Shown here: positions 23,868 to 32,692 of the stretch, piece after piece
Numbering within the stretch: the first letter of the stretch is position 1
Layout: each line of letters starts with the position of its first letter
Source of the DNA: Flavobacterium cutihirudinis
GTDB lineage: Bacteria > Bacteroidota > Bacteroidia > Flavobacteriales > Flavobacteriaceae
NCBI RefSeq assembly: GCF_003385895.1
Contig: NZ_QRDQ01000012.1
Coordinates: forward strand, 62,001-126,000
Length of the DNA stretch: 64,000 nucleotides
Direction of reading: 5' to 3'
Notes under the pieces: model-generated
What the model was told of the DNA's origin: nothing
The model's database searches: none
What the model saw: only the letters and a program-made list of their open reading frames with translations
Position numbers and translations under genes: made by a program

Positions 23868-24488
23868 TTAAAATGTTGTAGTACTATTAGCTTGGTAAGC
23901 AAAATTGAAAGTGTAGAATCTTGATGCAGAAGTAGCATCAGGTGTTGCTGGTGCATCTTTGTAATAGCTTAACAATTCTACTTTTGCATATTTACCATCA
24001 TGTGTTTTTACAACAAATACTTTACCTGCTTTTGCAGAAATAATATGAGTTGTAGCATTATAGTCGTACCAAGCATTAGCTCCAGAAGTTGGAAATGCAT
24101 AAGTCGCGTTACCATCCTGTGCAAAAGTTGTAGCAGCAGGGAAAGCCGTTACGCTAGCAAATGTACCAGAAACAATACTAACAGCTCCAGTTCCAGTTCT
24201 TTCAGGTTCATCAGTAATACCAATTTTTGCACCTCCATTAACAATAATTGTAGTTCCACGGAAAGCGATATCCCAGTTATTATCAGTTACTACTTTGTTT
24301 TCAGAAAAACTAAATTTTGTGAATGGTCCACCAACTGGCTGTCCTTGACCTCCTGTTTGTGGAGCCTCAAGATTAGAAACCTTTGTAGTTACTACTGCCG
24401 GGATTTCATTTTTATCATCATCACTGCTGCAAGATGCTGTAAAAATAAATAATGCTAAAAGCGAAAGTTTTAAGAATTTTGTTTTCAT
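23868..24488 (-). CDS. HmuY-family heme-binding lipoprotein
   Basis: The start is ATG 24488 (MKTKFLKL). The open frame runs further upstream, but that would overlap the receptor gene and bury the signal peptide. The 206-aa protein has a lipoprotein signal ending TASC, followed by SSDDD, the acidic Bacteroidota surface-export signal. The rest is predicted beta-rich, with WDIAFRG and KYAKVELLSYY segments typical of HmuY-like proteins, which take up heme at the cell surface. It lies 28 bases downstream of a TonB receptor in the same operon. Heme as ligand is inferred; other cofactors remain possible. Confidence 0.87.
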   Translation of the reverse strand: MKTKFLKLSLLALFIFTASCSSDDDKNEIPAVVTTKVSNLEAPQTGGQGQPVGGPFTKFSFSENKVVTDNNWDIAFRGTTIIVNGGAKIGITDEPERTGTGAVSIVSGTFASVTAFPAATTFAQDGNATYAFPTSGANAWYDYNATTHIISAKAGKVFVVKTHDGKYAKVELLSYYKDAPATPDATSASRFYTFNFAYQANSTTTF

Positions 24489-24516
24489 TTTTGTAAATGT
24501 GTTAAATAAATGTTGA

Positions 24517-26583
24517 TTAAAAATTATATTGAATTCTTGCAAAAAGCTGTCTGCCTGACAGATTGCTAATTTGACTTGGGTCTGTGTAATCAAGTAAGTT
24601 GTTTGCGCCTGCCTGTAGCATAAAGTTCTCACCTATGTTTTTTGAAACTGAAAAATTTGCTAAGAAGTAATCACTAACAAATGTGTCGTATTTGTCGAGA
24701 ATTTGATTTCCGTTTGTATCAAACATGCCATATTTACTTCGGTAAAAAATACGCAAATAGATATCAGTCTTAATTTTTGGAATAGTGTATGAAAATTTAA
24801 TATTGGCCGTGTGCTTCGATCGGTTATACAATCCAAAATAATCTGACTTGCTAATTTGAACCGTTTGCATATCTGAATTACGGATATATTGGTAATCTTC
24901 GAAATTATCCAAAACAGATTTATCTTTTGCCGTTAAGAATTGATATCCAAACGAAACAGAGAATTCTTTGGTAAAATCATATGTAGAATTAAATTCCAAA
25001 CCATATGTAAAAATTTCACTAATATTAAAGTAACTGAAAATACTTTGTCCATTGGTTTTTTGAGCTACAACACGAGTATCAATTAAATTTTGAATTGAAT
25101 TATAGAATGCATTTACATCTATCTTTAATTTATCTTTCTTGAAAAATGTACCAAAATTGAAGTTTATTGAACTTTCTGCTTCTAAAGGATTATCAAAGTT
25201 TACTCCAGCAGTTCTATTCAAAAGTTGACCTTGCGCTTCAAATTGATTTAAACGATCTTCAGCAACATTGTAACCTAAAACGGTGTAACCAACAGAAGGA
25301 TTGGTGAAATCGAAATACAATTGACGAAAATCGGGAGCTTTATAACCATAACCTACTGATGATTTCAAAGAAAAATTTTGATTTATTTTATAGTTTACAG
25401 CCAGTTTTGGGCTAAGCTGAGAGGCATAAACACTATGATTATCGTATCTAATTCCGGTAAGGACATTCCATTTTTCACTTGGATTCCAATCATATTGCAA
25501 AAAGATATATTGTGAATTAAAATTTACATTCTTATCAAAATAAGTTCTGTCTAAAGTTTCATAATTCAACCCTACACCACCCGTTATTTTGTCATTTTTA
25601 AGAGATAATGTTGTTCTAATTTCCGGACGTAAAAGCCATTGATCGTAATAAGACTGTTCAAATAAAACATTATTTGAATCGTTTAAGAATGAATCATTTT
25701 TATAATTTGTAGCATATAGTTCGTATTCAGAGTAAAATTTGCTATTCCATTTATGTTCCACTTTTACTTGTGAGTTCCATTCATTTTCTTTCGCATCACC
25801 TTTATAATTTTCAGAATCAATAATGGCTACATTGTCCATTTTCATATTATAAAAACGATTGCTTACCGTTAATTTTAGATTCTCTGAAAAATCGTAATAA
25901 AATTTTGGTTGAATAGTATAATTATAAAATGATTCAACATTTTTTAAAGGCGTACTTTTATCTAAATCATAACCATCTGTAGAATAAAAGTTAGTAAAAA
26001 GATTGGCCGAAAACTTCTTTTTTTTCCAAAGAAGATTTGCGTTTGCATCATTAGTATTAAATGTCGCGTATCTATAAGAAAGACTGCCGGAAAACAAATC
26101 TTCTTTAGGCTTTTTTGTAATTACATTAATTACTCCACCCATAGCCTCAGAACCATATAAAGCGGACGATGCTCCTTTAACAATTTCTATTCTTTCGATA
26201 TTTCCAACAGAAACTCTTGATAAGTCTAAAACTCCTGCAGTTCTTCCAACAAGCGGAACACCATCAATCAAAATCATTGTATAAGCCGCATCTAAACCCT
26301 GCATCTGAATTCCTTCAAAACCACTCTCATCAGGAATCATAATAATCCCTGTTTGTTCGCTCAAAATTTCGTTTAATCTTGTAACACCAGCTTTCATGAT
26401 AGTTTTAGATGTTATGATTGTCATTGGCAAGGGTAATGAAGACAACACTCTTTCGGTTCTCGTTCCCGTGGTCACCGTTACTTCCGACAGGTTATTCACC
26501 TCAACACTATCTTTTTTAATTTCCTGAGATGCACAAATTTGGCAAAAAAGCGCTGTCGCAAAAAGAGTAATTTTACTTTTCAT
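24517..26583 (-). CDS. TonB-dependent outer membrane receptor (HmuR/CirA-like)
   Basis: This 688-aa receptor has a signal peptide (about 1-19), a plug domain at about 40-155 with TRTERVLSSLPLPMT, VPLVGRTAGVLD and GGVINVITKK, and a 22-strand-type barrel ending in an aromatic residue (IQYNF). It lacks the carboxypeptidase-like extension of SusC proteins, as expected for siderophore or heme receptors. Together with the following HmuY-like lipoprotein it probably forms a heme or iron uptake pair powered by TonB. A divergent DUF6607 gene shares the promoter region, where two TAnnTTTG boxes face away from each other. Confidence 0.9.
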   Translation of the reverse strand: MKSKITLFATALFCQICASQEIKKDSVEVNNLSEVTVTTGTRTERVLSSLPLPMTIITSKTIMKAGVTRLNEILSEQTGIIMIPDESGFEGIQMQGLDAAYTMILIDGVPLVGRTAGVLDLSRVSVGNIERIEIVKGASSALYGSEAMGGVINVITKKPKEDLFSGSLSYRYATFNTNDANANLLWKKKKFSANLFTNFYSTDGYDLDKSTPLKNVESFYNYTIQPKFYYDFSENLKLTVSNRFYNMKMDNVAIIDSENYKGDAKENEWNSQVKVEHKWNSKFYSEYELYATNYKNDSFLNDSNNVLFEQSYYDQWLLRPEIRTTLSLKNDKITGGVGLNYETLDRTYFDKNVNFNSQYIFLQYDWNPSEKWNVLTGIRYDNHSVYASQLSPKLAVNYKINQNFSLKSSVGYGYKAPDFRQLYFDFTNPSVGYTVLGYNVAEDRLNQFEAQGQLLNRTAGVNFDNPLEAESSINFNFGTFFKKDKLKIDVNAFYNSIQNLIDTRVVAQKTNGQSIFSYFNISEIFTYGLEFNSTYDFTKEFSVSFGYQFLTAKDKSVLDNFEDYQYIRNSDMQTVQISKSDYFGLYNRSKHTANIKFSYTIPKIKTDIYLRIFYRSKYGMFDTNGNQILDKYDTFVSDYFLANFSVSKNIGENFMLQAGANNLLDYTDPSQISNLSGRQLFARIQYNF

Positions 26584-26610
26584 TATTTTTATTCAATCTT
26601 AATAATGCCG

Positions 26611-26618
26611 CAAATATA
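26611..26618 (-). promoter_or_regulatory. -7 box TATATTTG for the receptor operon
   Basis: This TAnnTTTG match on the minus strand lies 27 bases before the receptor ATG. The AT-rich palindrome tttatt-N7-aataaa between the two divergent boxes could bind an iron-responsive regulator. Confidence 0.5.
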
Positions 26619-26651
26619 TAAACTATTTTTATTTGTTCTAAATAAATTATT

Positions 26652-26659
26652 TATATTTG
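26652..26659 (+). promoter_or_regulatory. -7 box TATATTTG for the DUF6607 gene
   Basis: This TAnnTTTG match has a TTG at 26633-26635, 16 bases upstream. It is divergent from the receptor promoter and 29 bases before the ATG. Confidence 0.55.
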
Positions 26660-26688
26660 CGAAAAATTTAAAAACAAAACAATAAGTT

Positions 26689-27591
26689 ATGATTACAAAA
26701 AGCCTCTATTTTTCAGCTGTACTAGCATTGACATGTAGCCTTGGTTTCAGTCAGGACAAAAAACAGCAAGACATTAAGTCTATTAAATCAATGTGTGGTT
26801 GTTATGAAGTAAAATTCAATTTCACTGAAACTTTTTCCTATCCGAAAGACTCTCTTACTTATAAACCATCAGAAACTAAACATGAATCTGCTTTAGAATG
26901 GGTAGAATTGTTAGAAGACACGCCAAACAAAATTGTTATGCAGCATTTATTGATTGTAAGCGATGATATGATTATCAAACACTGGAGACAAGACTGGATG
27001 TTCGAAAACACAGACTTATATACTTTTGATAAAGGCACTTCATGGAAATATAAAAAACTGGATAAAAAAGCAGTAAAAGGACAATGGACTCAAAAAGTAT
27101 ATCAGGTAGATGATAGTCCAAGATATGAAGGATCTTCTACATGGGTACATGTTGACGGACAAGATTACTGGGCAAACGTTGCCGATGCTCCACTACCAAG
27201 AAGAGAGCAAACAAAACGTAATGACTACAATGTTTTAAAAAGAAGAAACATTCACGAAATTACTTCTACTGGATGGAATCACGAGCAAGACAATGATAAA
27301 TTGGTTAGAGATGACAGCGGAAAAGATGCTCTTTTAGCACAGGAAAAAGGTTTTGATGTTTATACTAAAGTACCAGACATTAAATGTATCGCTGCTCAAA
27401 AATGGTGGAAAGAAAATAATGCCCTTTGGAAAAATGTTCGCGATAAATGGCAAACACTTTTTGACAGACATAAAGACTTAAACTTAGAAGCTAAAGTTGA
27501 TAGAAAAGCGCTTTATTCACTTTTGTTTGATTTAAAACCAAACGCTACAAAAGCTGAATCAGATGCAATTATCGATAAGTTCGTAAAATAA
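26689..27591 (+). CDS. DUF6607 family exported protein
   Basis: This 300-aa protein has a signal peptide (about 1-21, ending GFSQ). The mature N-terminus carries a conserved-looking MCGCYEV motif, and several Trp- and His-rich stretches follow (HWRQDWMFEN, STWVHVDGQDYW). I assign it to DUF6607 from memory. It is transcribed divergently from the TonB receptor/HmuY operon and probably shares its control, pointing to a role in heme or metal handling in the periplasm or at the surface. The paired cysteines could bind a metal or heme, but this is inference. It ends at a clear terminator. Confidence 0.8.
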   Translation: MITKSLYFSAVLALTCSLGFSQDKKQQDIKSIKSMCGCYEVKFNFTETFSYPKDSLTYKPSETKHESALEWVELLEDTPNKIVMQHLLIVSDDMIIKHWRQDWMFENTDLYTFDKGTSWKYKKLDKKAVKGQWTQKVYQVDDSPRYEGSSTWVHVDGQDYWANVADAPLPRREQTKRNDYNVLKRRNIHEITSTGWNHEQDNDKLVRDDSGKDALLAQEKGFDVYTKVPDIKCIAAQKWWKENNALWKNVRDKWQTLFDRHKDLNLEAKVDRKALYSLLFDLKPNATKAESDAIIDKFVK

Positions 27592-27611
27592 AAATGGTTT
27601 GTGTTAGTTGT

Positions 27612-27648
27612 AAAAAAGCCGATAGTTTTTAGGACTATCGGCTTTTTG
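27612..27648 (+). terminator. Terminator of the DUF6607 gene
   Basis: The stem gccgatagt / actatcggc has A-run and T-run flanks. The same stem is used after argS at 32638-32671. Confidence 0.85.
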
Positions 27649-27655
27649 CATATAA

Positions 27656-27688
27656 AAAAAACCGTCTAAAGTATAGACGGTTTATCCC
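27656..27688 (-). terminator. Hairpin downstream of susD
   Basis: The stem aaaccgtcta / tagacggttt has its T-run on the minus strand, about 100 bases beyond the susD stop. Confidence 0.7.
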
Positions 27689-27787
27689 TTGCATTATTTC
27701 TCTCTAAAAAGTATACTAATCCAAAATAGTTAAAATGATATGAAGGTTTTTTTAATCAAATTACAGCAAAATGACTTTTGCGAATGA

Positions 27788-29260
27788 TTATAATTCGTTT
27801 TGTTCAATTAAAGGATTTGCATTAATTTCAACTTTAGGAATCAACCACTGCCATCTTTTGTCTGTTGGTGCGACTTGCATAACTCCGTTTACAATTCCTG
27901 AATCGTGATTTGCTCCGATTCTATCCAGTGGAGAATTAGTACGTTTTAAATCATAAAATCTAAAACCTTCACCCCATAATTCTATTCTTCTTTGAAGTAA
28001 AATCTCATCAACCAAAGCCTGTCCTAAATTTGTCGAAAAAGTGCATGACGGATTTCTAGTTTTTTCAAATTCAAAAAGCACGTTTGCAGCATCTGCAATT
28101 CCAAGTCTTGCTTTTGCCTCTGCTTCTATAAGATACATTTCGGCCACGCGCATGTATGGAATATCGCATCTGCTGTCGCCTGTACTAACAGCTAAAAACT
28201 TCTGACTTGTATATGGGAATTTAACAAAATTTGAAGGAAGCCCTAAAGCTGTATGTTTTCCTGTTTTATCAAATATTTCAGAACGAACATCCGTTGCAGG
28301 AATCAAATTATAAAGTTTACTGTTGATTGCTTTCGGACAAGAACGAATAACAGTAGAACTATAATTTCTAGACATGTAAGCTCCGAAATTTCCAAAATAC
28401 TCTGTTTGAACTTCATTCACATGACTTCCCCACATCCATTCTTTATTGTTATAATCATTAAATCCTAAAATATAATCTGTTGTTGGCATTAAGGTTTTTC
28501 CAGTTCTTGCTTTATTAGCATATTCCGCAGCTATTGACCAATTACCTTGCGTCAAAGCTACTCTAGCTTTTAATCCTTGTGCCACTTTTAAATCTAAATG
28601 GGAATTATTTGGTTTTGTATAACCTACTAATAAAATATTAGCTTCGTCTAAATCTTTATTAATTTGAACGTAAACTTCTTCAACAGTTGAACGAGGAAAT
28701 TTGTCATTTCCAACCGTTAAAATAATCGGCACACCTAGTTGTGAATTTGTAACCCCATTCACATATCTTTTCCCAAACAATTGCACTAGTTGATAATGGC
28801 AAAACGCTCTGTAAATTAAAGCTTCTCCTTTTACGATTTTTTTGTCAGCAGCAGAACCAACTGCAGCATCTGTCGCATTTATAATTGTATTTGCATTTCG
28901 TATAATTCTATAATACGTTCTATATGGAAAACGAAGTTCAGTAGAATTTTCATTATTGAATGCACTCCAATTATATACTTGTAAAAACCAGCCATTTGTA
29001 ATTGGAAAAACGACATCATCGCCCGCAATATCCACTTGCTCCATTAAACCTCCTAAACCAGCTTGACTCTGATCTTCATACTGTTTGTATAAAGATCTAT
29101 GAATCCCGTTCAAAAGTGTCATAAGATTTTCTGTGGTTTTTGTTGCGCCATCATAATCCACAAACTCTGTTGGTTTTTTATCTAAAAAATCATCCGAACA
29201 AGAGCCTAAAATAGTTATTGCAAAAACAGCAACTATTAATTTAATATAATTTGATTTCAT
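27788..29260 (-). CDS. SusD/RagB family nutrient-binding lipoprotein
   Basis: This 490-aa surface lipoprotein has a signal ending ILGSC, followed by SDDFLDKKP, the typical SusD N-terminus. TPR-like helices (RIIRNANTIINAT, ALIYRAFCHYQLVQLFG) and the C-terminal RRIELWGEGFRFYDLKRT motif are family hallmarks. It caps the SusC channel and delivers ligand to it. It starts 4 bases after the susC stop, so they form one operon. No glycoside hydrolase, sulfatase, peptidase, sensor or anti-sigma gene is adjacent, so the substrate cannot be predicted. Confidence 0.95.
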   Translation of the reverse strand: MKSNYIKLIVAVFAITILGSCSDDFLDKKPTEFVDYDGATKTTENLMTLLNGIHRSLYKQYEDQSQAGLGGLMEQVDIAGDDVVFPITNGWFLQVYNWSAFNNENSTELRFPYRTYYRIIRNANTIINATDAAVGSAADKKIVKGEALIYRAFCHYQLVQLFGKRYVNGVTNSQLGVPIILTVGNDKFPRSTVEEVYVQINKDLDEANILLVGYTKPNNSHLDLKVAQGLKARVALTQGNWSIAAEYANKARTGKTLMPTTDYILGFNDYNNKEWMWGSHVNEVQTEYFGNFGAYMSRNYSSTVIRSCPKAINSKLYNLIPATDVRSEIFDKTGKHTALGLPSNFVKFPYTSQKFLAVSTGDSRCDIPYMRVAEMYLIEAEAKARLGIADAANVLFEFEKTRNPSCTFSTNLGQALVDEILLQRRIELWGEGFRFYDLKRTNSPLDRIGANHDSGIVNGVMQVAPTDKRWQWLIPKVEINANPLIEQNEL

Positions 29261-29264
29261 AATG

Positions 29265-32200
29265 TTAAAAATTTAAATTCAGTCCTAATGATATTACTCG
29301 AGATGGTATATATCTATTTTGAGTTGTTCCATCAAAAGTTTGAGTAGGATCCATTCCTTGACGTCTTGTAAACAACATTAGATTCTCGCCATTTACATAA
29401 ATCGAAGCATTGTCAATTTCGAATTTTGAAATAAATTCCGAAGGCATTTTATAAGATAAATTGATTTGTCTCAATGATAAATAATCAGAACCTATTAGCC
29501 ATCTATCAGAAGCTGCTGATGATTGAGTATTTCTAGTAACATCCAATCTTGGTACATCTGTAATATCTCCAGGTTTTTGCCATCTTCTAAAAATATCAGT
29601 ACTTAATGCTGATCCGTAGTTATTACCAGTATGCATTAAAACCGCATAGTTGGTATCGTACATTTGACCACCAATTTGATAAGAACATACAACATTTAAT
29701 TGAAGCGCTTTGTATTTAAATGTATTTCCAAAACTTCCAAACAAATCAGGAATTGCCGAACCAGCATAATGGTACAAAGCTTTGTTTTGATCAGTCGTTA
29801 CGTTAACACCATTTACAACTCTAATAGTCCCATCTGTAGCGTTTACAAATTTTGGATCTGTTACATATAGAGCATATCCATCTGAAGAATCAACTCCATA
29901 CCAGTCTCTCAACCAATAATCATAGATAGAATGTCCTACCGAAAGTTTTTTGAATCCCGTATCAGTAATAATTTCTCCTTGAGGAAGTTTTGTAATTTTA
30001 TTATTGATGGTTGATGCGTTTACATTCAAGCTCCAAGAAAAGTCTTTTGTTTTAAGAATTACACCGTCTAAAGCGACTTCAAATCCTTTGTTAACCATCG
30101 AACCAATATTTTCAACTCTGTAATCTAAACCAGAAGACAATGGATTTGGAACTGAAAAGATAAGTCCATCCGTATTTCTGTTATAATATTCAACACTTCC
30201 TTTTAATCTGTTTTTAAAGAAACTAAATTCTAAACCAAGATCTTTTTGAGTATTAACCTCCCATTTTAAATTTGGTGCAGCGGCAGCATATGTAACAATT
30301 CCGCCTTCACTTCCGTTATCATAGCCTAAACTATAAGTCGGCTGACTTACATAATAATTTAAACCATTGATTTTTGTACCAGAATCGTTAGTGTCACTGA
30401 TTGTATGTGAATCATTTCCAACTTGTCCTATCGATACTCTTAATTTTAAATCATCAATCCAAGACTGATTCTTAAGAAAATTCTCTTTTGAAAGTACCCA
30501 AGCACCACCTAAAGACCAGAAATTCCCCCAACGGTTGTTTTCAGCAAACTTTGAAGATCCGTCTCTTCTTAATGACGCAGAAAAAATATATTTATTCATG
30601 TAGTCATACCCAACTCTAGAAAAATAAGACTCTGTTGCATAATTTCTAGTGTAAGAAGTTAAACCAGTAGTTGTTGCGTAATTAACATATTCAATAATAT
30701 CTGGAGCAACCTGCCCCGTTTTACTGCTGCTTGTCCAGTTTTTTTCGTAATCAAAACTTTCGTGTCCCAATAAGGCATTAAAAGAATGATCTCCTATTTT
30801 TTTCGAGTAATTCAATAACTGATTGTAAGTAATTCCAGTTAGGATCTTATCATCTTTCCCCATTAAACCAGTTGGTGCTCCATCTCCAATTTCAGTATTA
30901 TAAGAATACGTTCTGTTTGAATATGTTTTATCAATAGAAGCATTAGTCGTAAATTTCAAATCTTTAGTAAAAGAAATTTCGAAGAAAGTCCTTGCCGAAA
31001 GAGCCAATCCTTTTACTACATCAGTATCATTTAATGTTTCATAAACAACATTTCGTCCATTAGAAGCTCCTGATCCGCGTACAGTTGAGTACACGCGATC
31101 ACCATTAGCATCTAGTACATAGTCTCCATTTGGAGTATGATCAAAAACAGGATAAATTGGGCCCATTGTTCTGATGGTTCTAAATGGATTTTTGAATGAA
31201 CTTGTGTTTTCTACTCCATCAGTACCTAATTGAGAACTGGTTAGAGTTCCAGACATATTAACACCTGTTTTAAACCACTCTTTTAAACTTGTATTTAAAT
31301 TTAATCTACCAGTTGTTCTTTGGAAACCAGATTTTTGAATATATCCCTCTTCATCTAAATATCCTAAAGAAGCAAAATAATTCGATTTTTCAGATTTTCC
31401 TTGATATGAAAAATCTACATTTTTTCTAACTCCGGCTCTTTCTAATTGTTTAGCCCAATCTAGATCTTGCGGATACAATAATTTTGCATCAGGATTCAAT
31501 TTTCCGTCTGTACCTACGATACTGCCATTTGGAACATTAAATGGATTTGTAACCAATACAACAGGAACTCTTCCAGATGCATAAGCATTTGCTGCATCAA
31601 TTTGCGCCTGATTGCCCATTGGACGACTGTTGCGAATTGCTTCCCATTCTAAAGGATAATAATCAAGTGCATTTACTCTCGAGTAATCTTTAATTGAACG
31701 TGAAGTCATCCCTGTGCTTAAGTTTAATGAAAACTTATCTTTTTGAGACTTTCCAGATTTTGTTGTAATAATGATTACACCATTTGCTGCTTTTGAACCA
31801 TAAAGAGAGGTAGAAGAAGCATCTTTTAAAACACTTAAACTTTCAATATCACTTGAATTTAAATTACTGATATCACCTGCATACGGAACTCCATCTACAA
31901 TATATAATGGTGCGTTTGATCCGTTGATTGAACTAAACCCACGAATTCTTACTTCGGGAGCAGCACCAGGCTGACCAGCCGAACTCTGGATTTGAACCCC
32001 AGATGTTGAACCTTCTAAAACAGAAAGCGCATTTGTCAAAGGTCTATTTTCAAGTTGTTCTGATTTAATTTGAGTTGCTGAACCCGTGTACGAAGTTTTT
32101 TTAGCTGTACCATATGCGACAACAACAACCTCATCTAATTCTTTTCCATCTTCTTGCAGCTTCACATTAATGGTTGATGCCGAGCCAACCGTTACAGCGT

Positions 32201-32438
32201 TGTCTTTCAAACCAACGTAAGAAAAAATTAAAACGTCTCCGGTTTTTGCTTTAATAGTGTACTTACCATCAAAATCAGATTGTACACCATTATTTGTTCC
32301 TTTAACCATAACATTCGCTCCCGGAATTGGTCCAGAAGCATCTGATACAATTCCTGAAACTTTCTTTTCCTGTGCAAAAATCAATTGTATTCCTGTTACC
32401 AAAAACAGCAACACAATTCTTACAATTTTTTGTTTCAT
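29265..32438 (-). CDS. SusC/RagA family TonB-linked outer membrane protein
   Basis: This 1057-aa transporter has a signal peptide (about 1-22), a carboxypeptidase-D-like domain (about 27-100: VSGIVSDASGPIPGANVMVKG-type), the short DEVVVVAYG TonB-box-like linker, a plug with VDGVPYAG and SLYGSKAANGVI motifs, and a large C-terminal barrel ending LNLNF. With SusD it imports oligomers across the outer membrane using TonB energy. No STN domain precedes it, so it is unlikely to be controlled by an anti-sigma/ECF pair. A well-spaced promoter (TTG-N20-TAGATTTG) lies upstream. Confidence 0.95.
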   Translation of the reverse strand: MKQKIVRIVLLFLVTGIQLIFAQEKKVSGIVSDASGPIPGANVMVKGTNNGVQSDFDGKYTIKAKTGDVLIFSYVGLKDNAVTVGSASTINVKLQEDGKELDEVVVVAYGTAKKTSYTGSATQIKSEQLENRPLTNALSVLEGSTSGVQIQSSAGQPGAAPEVRIRGFSSINGSNAPLYIVDGVPYAGDISNLNSSDIESLSVLKDASSTSLYGSKAANGVIIITTKSGKSQKDKFSLNLSTGMTSRSIKDYSRVNALDYYPLEWEAIRNSRPMGNQAQIDAANAYASGRVPVVLVTNPFNVPNGSIVGTDGKLNPDAKLLYPQDLDWAKQLERAGVRKNVDFSYQGKSEKSNYFASLGYLDEEGYIQKSGFQRTTGRLNLNTSLKEWFKTGVNMSGTLTSSQLGTDGVENTSSFKNPFRTIRTMGPIYPVFDHTPNGDYVLDANGDRVYSTVRGSGASNGRNVVYETLNDTDVVKGLALSARTFFEISFTKDLKFTTNASIDKTYSNRTYSYNTEIGDGAPTGLMGKDDKILTGITYNQLLNYSKKIGDHSFNALLGHESFDYEKNWTSSSKTGQVAPDIIEYVNYATTTGLTSYTRNYATESYFSRVGYDYMNKYIFSASLRRDGSSKFAENNRWGNFWSLGGAWVLSKENFLKNQSWIDDLKLRVSIGQVGNDSHTISDTNDSGTKINGLNYYVSQPTYSLGYDNGSEGGIVTYAAAAPNLKWEVNTQKDLGLEFSFFKNRLKGSVEYYNRNTDGLIFSVPNPLSSGLDYRVENIGSMVNKGFEVALDGVILKTKDFSWSLNVNASTINNKITKLPQGEIITDTGFKKLSVGHSIYDYWLRDWYGVDSSDGYALYVTDPKFVNATDGTIRVVNGVNVTTDQNKALYHYAGSAIPDLFGSFGNTFKYKALQLNVVCSYQIGGQMYDTNYAVLMHTGNNYGSALSTDIFRRWQKPGDITDVPRLDVTRNTQSSAASDRWLIGSDYLSLRQINLSYKMPSEFISKFEIDNASIYVNGENLMLFTRRQGMDPTQTFDGTTQNRYIPSRVISLGLNLNF

Positions 32439-32468
32439 TATTTATTTATCTTTTTTGATTATTTGGCG

Positions 32469-32476
32469 CAAATCTA
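32469..32476 (-). promoter_or_regulatory. Promoter of susC-susD (-7 box TAGATTTG)
   Basis: This TAnnTTTG match on the minus strand has a -33 TTG at 32497-32499, spacing 20, and lies 30 bases before the susC ATG. Confidence 0.6.
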
Positions 32477-32637
32477 TCAAACTAAGATAATTTTAACAAG
32501 AATTATAAGTCTTTTAACGTTAATAAAATAAAGTTTTATACTACAAAATGTCAAACCAGAAAAAAATAAAATATAACTTACTAGAAATCAGAAATATTGG
32601 TTTTTTCTTACAAAAACAACATTTTAAACTAAAATCA

Positions 32638-32671
32638 AAAAAAAGCCGATAGTTATACAACTATCGGCTTC
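32638..32671 (-). terminator. Terminator of argS
   Basis: The stem aagccgatagtt / aactatcggctt has its T-run on the minus strand, 22 bases past the argS stop. Confidence 0.85.
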
Positions 32672-32692
32672 AAAATATCTTTAATTTAACTT

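Noticed and set aside
24000..24452. Ser/Cys-rich 150-codon frame on the + strand
   Set aside because: It lies antisense to the HmuY-like gene; its odd composition is the complement of a Thr/Ala-rich lipoprotein, with no start signal.
24489..24632. Extended N-terminus for the HmuY-like gene
   Set aside because: It would overlap the receptor gene, push the lipoprotein signal inside the protein and add a Gln/Cys-rich stretch unlike any signal. ATG 24488 fits the lipobox.
26619..26651. Canonical Fur box between receptor and DUF6607 genes
   Set aside because: The region is AT-rich with a tttatt-N7-aataaa palindrome but does not match the GATAAT-type Fur repeats well enough to name it.
27788..32438. 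Polysaccharide utilisation locus
   Set aside because: Only SusC and SusD are present; no glycoside hydrolase, lyase, sulfatase or regulator is adjacent, so no PUL or substrate is claimed.
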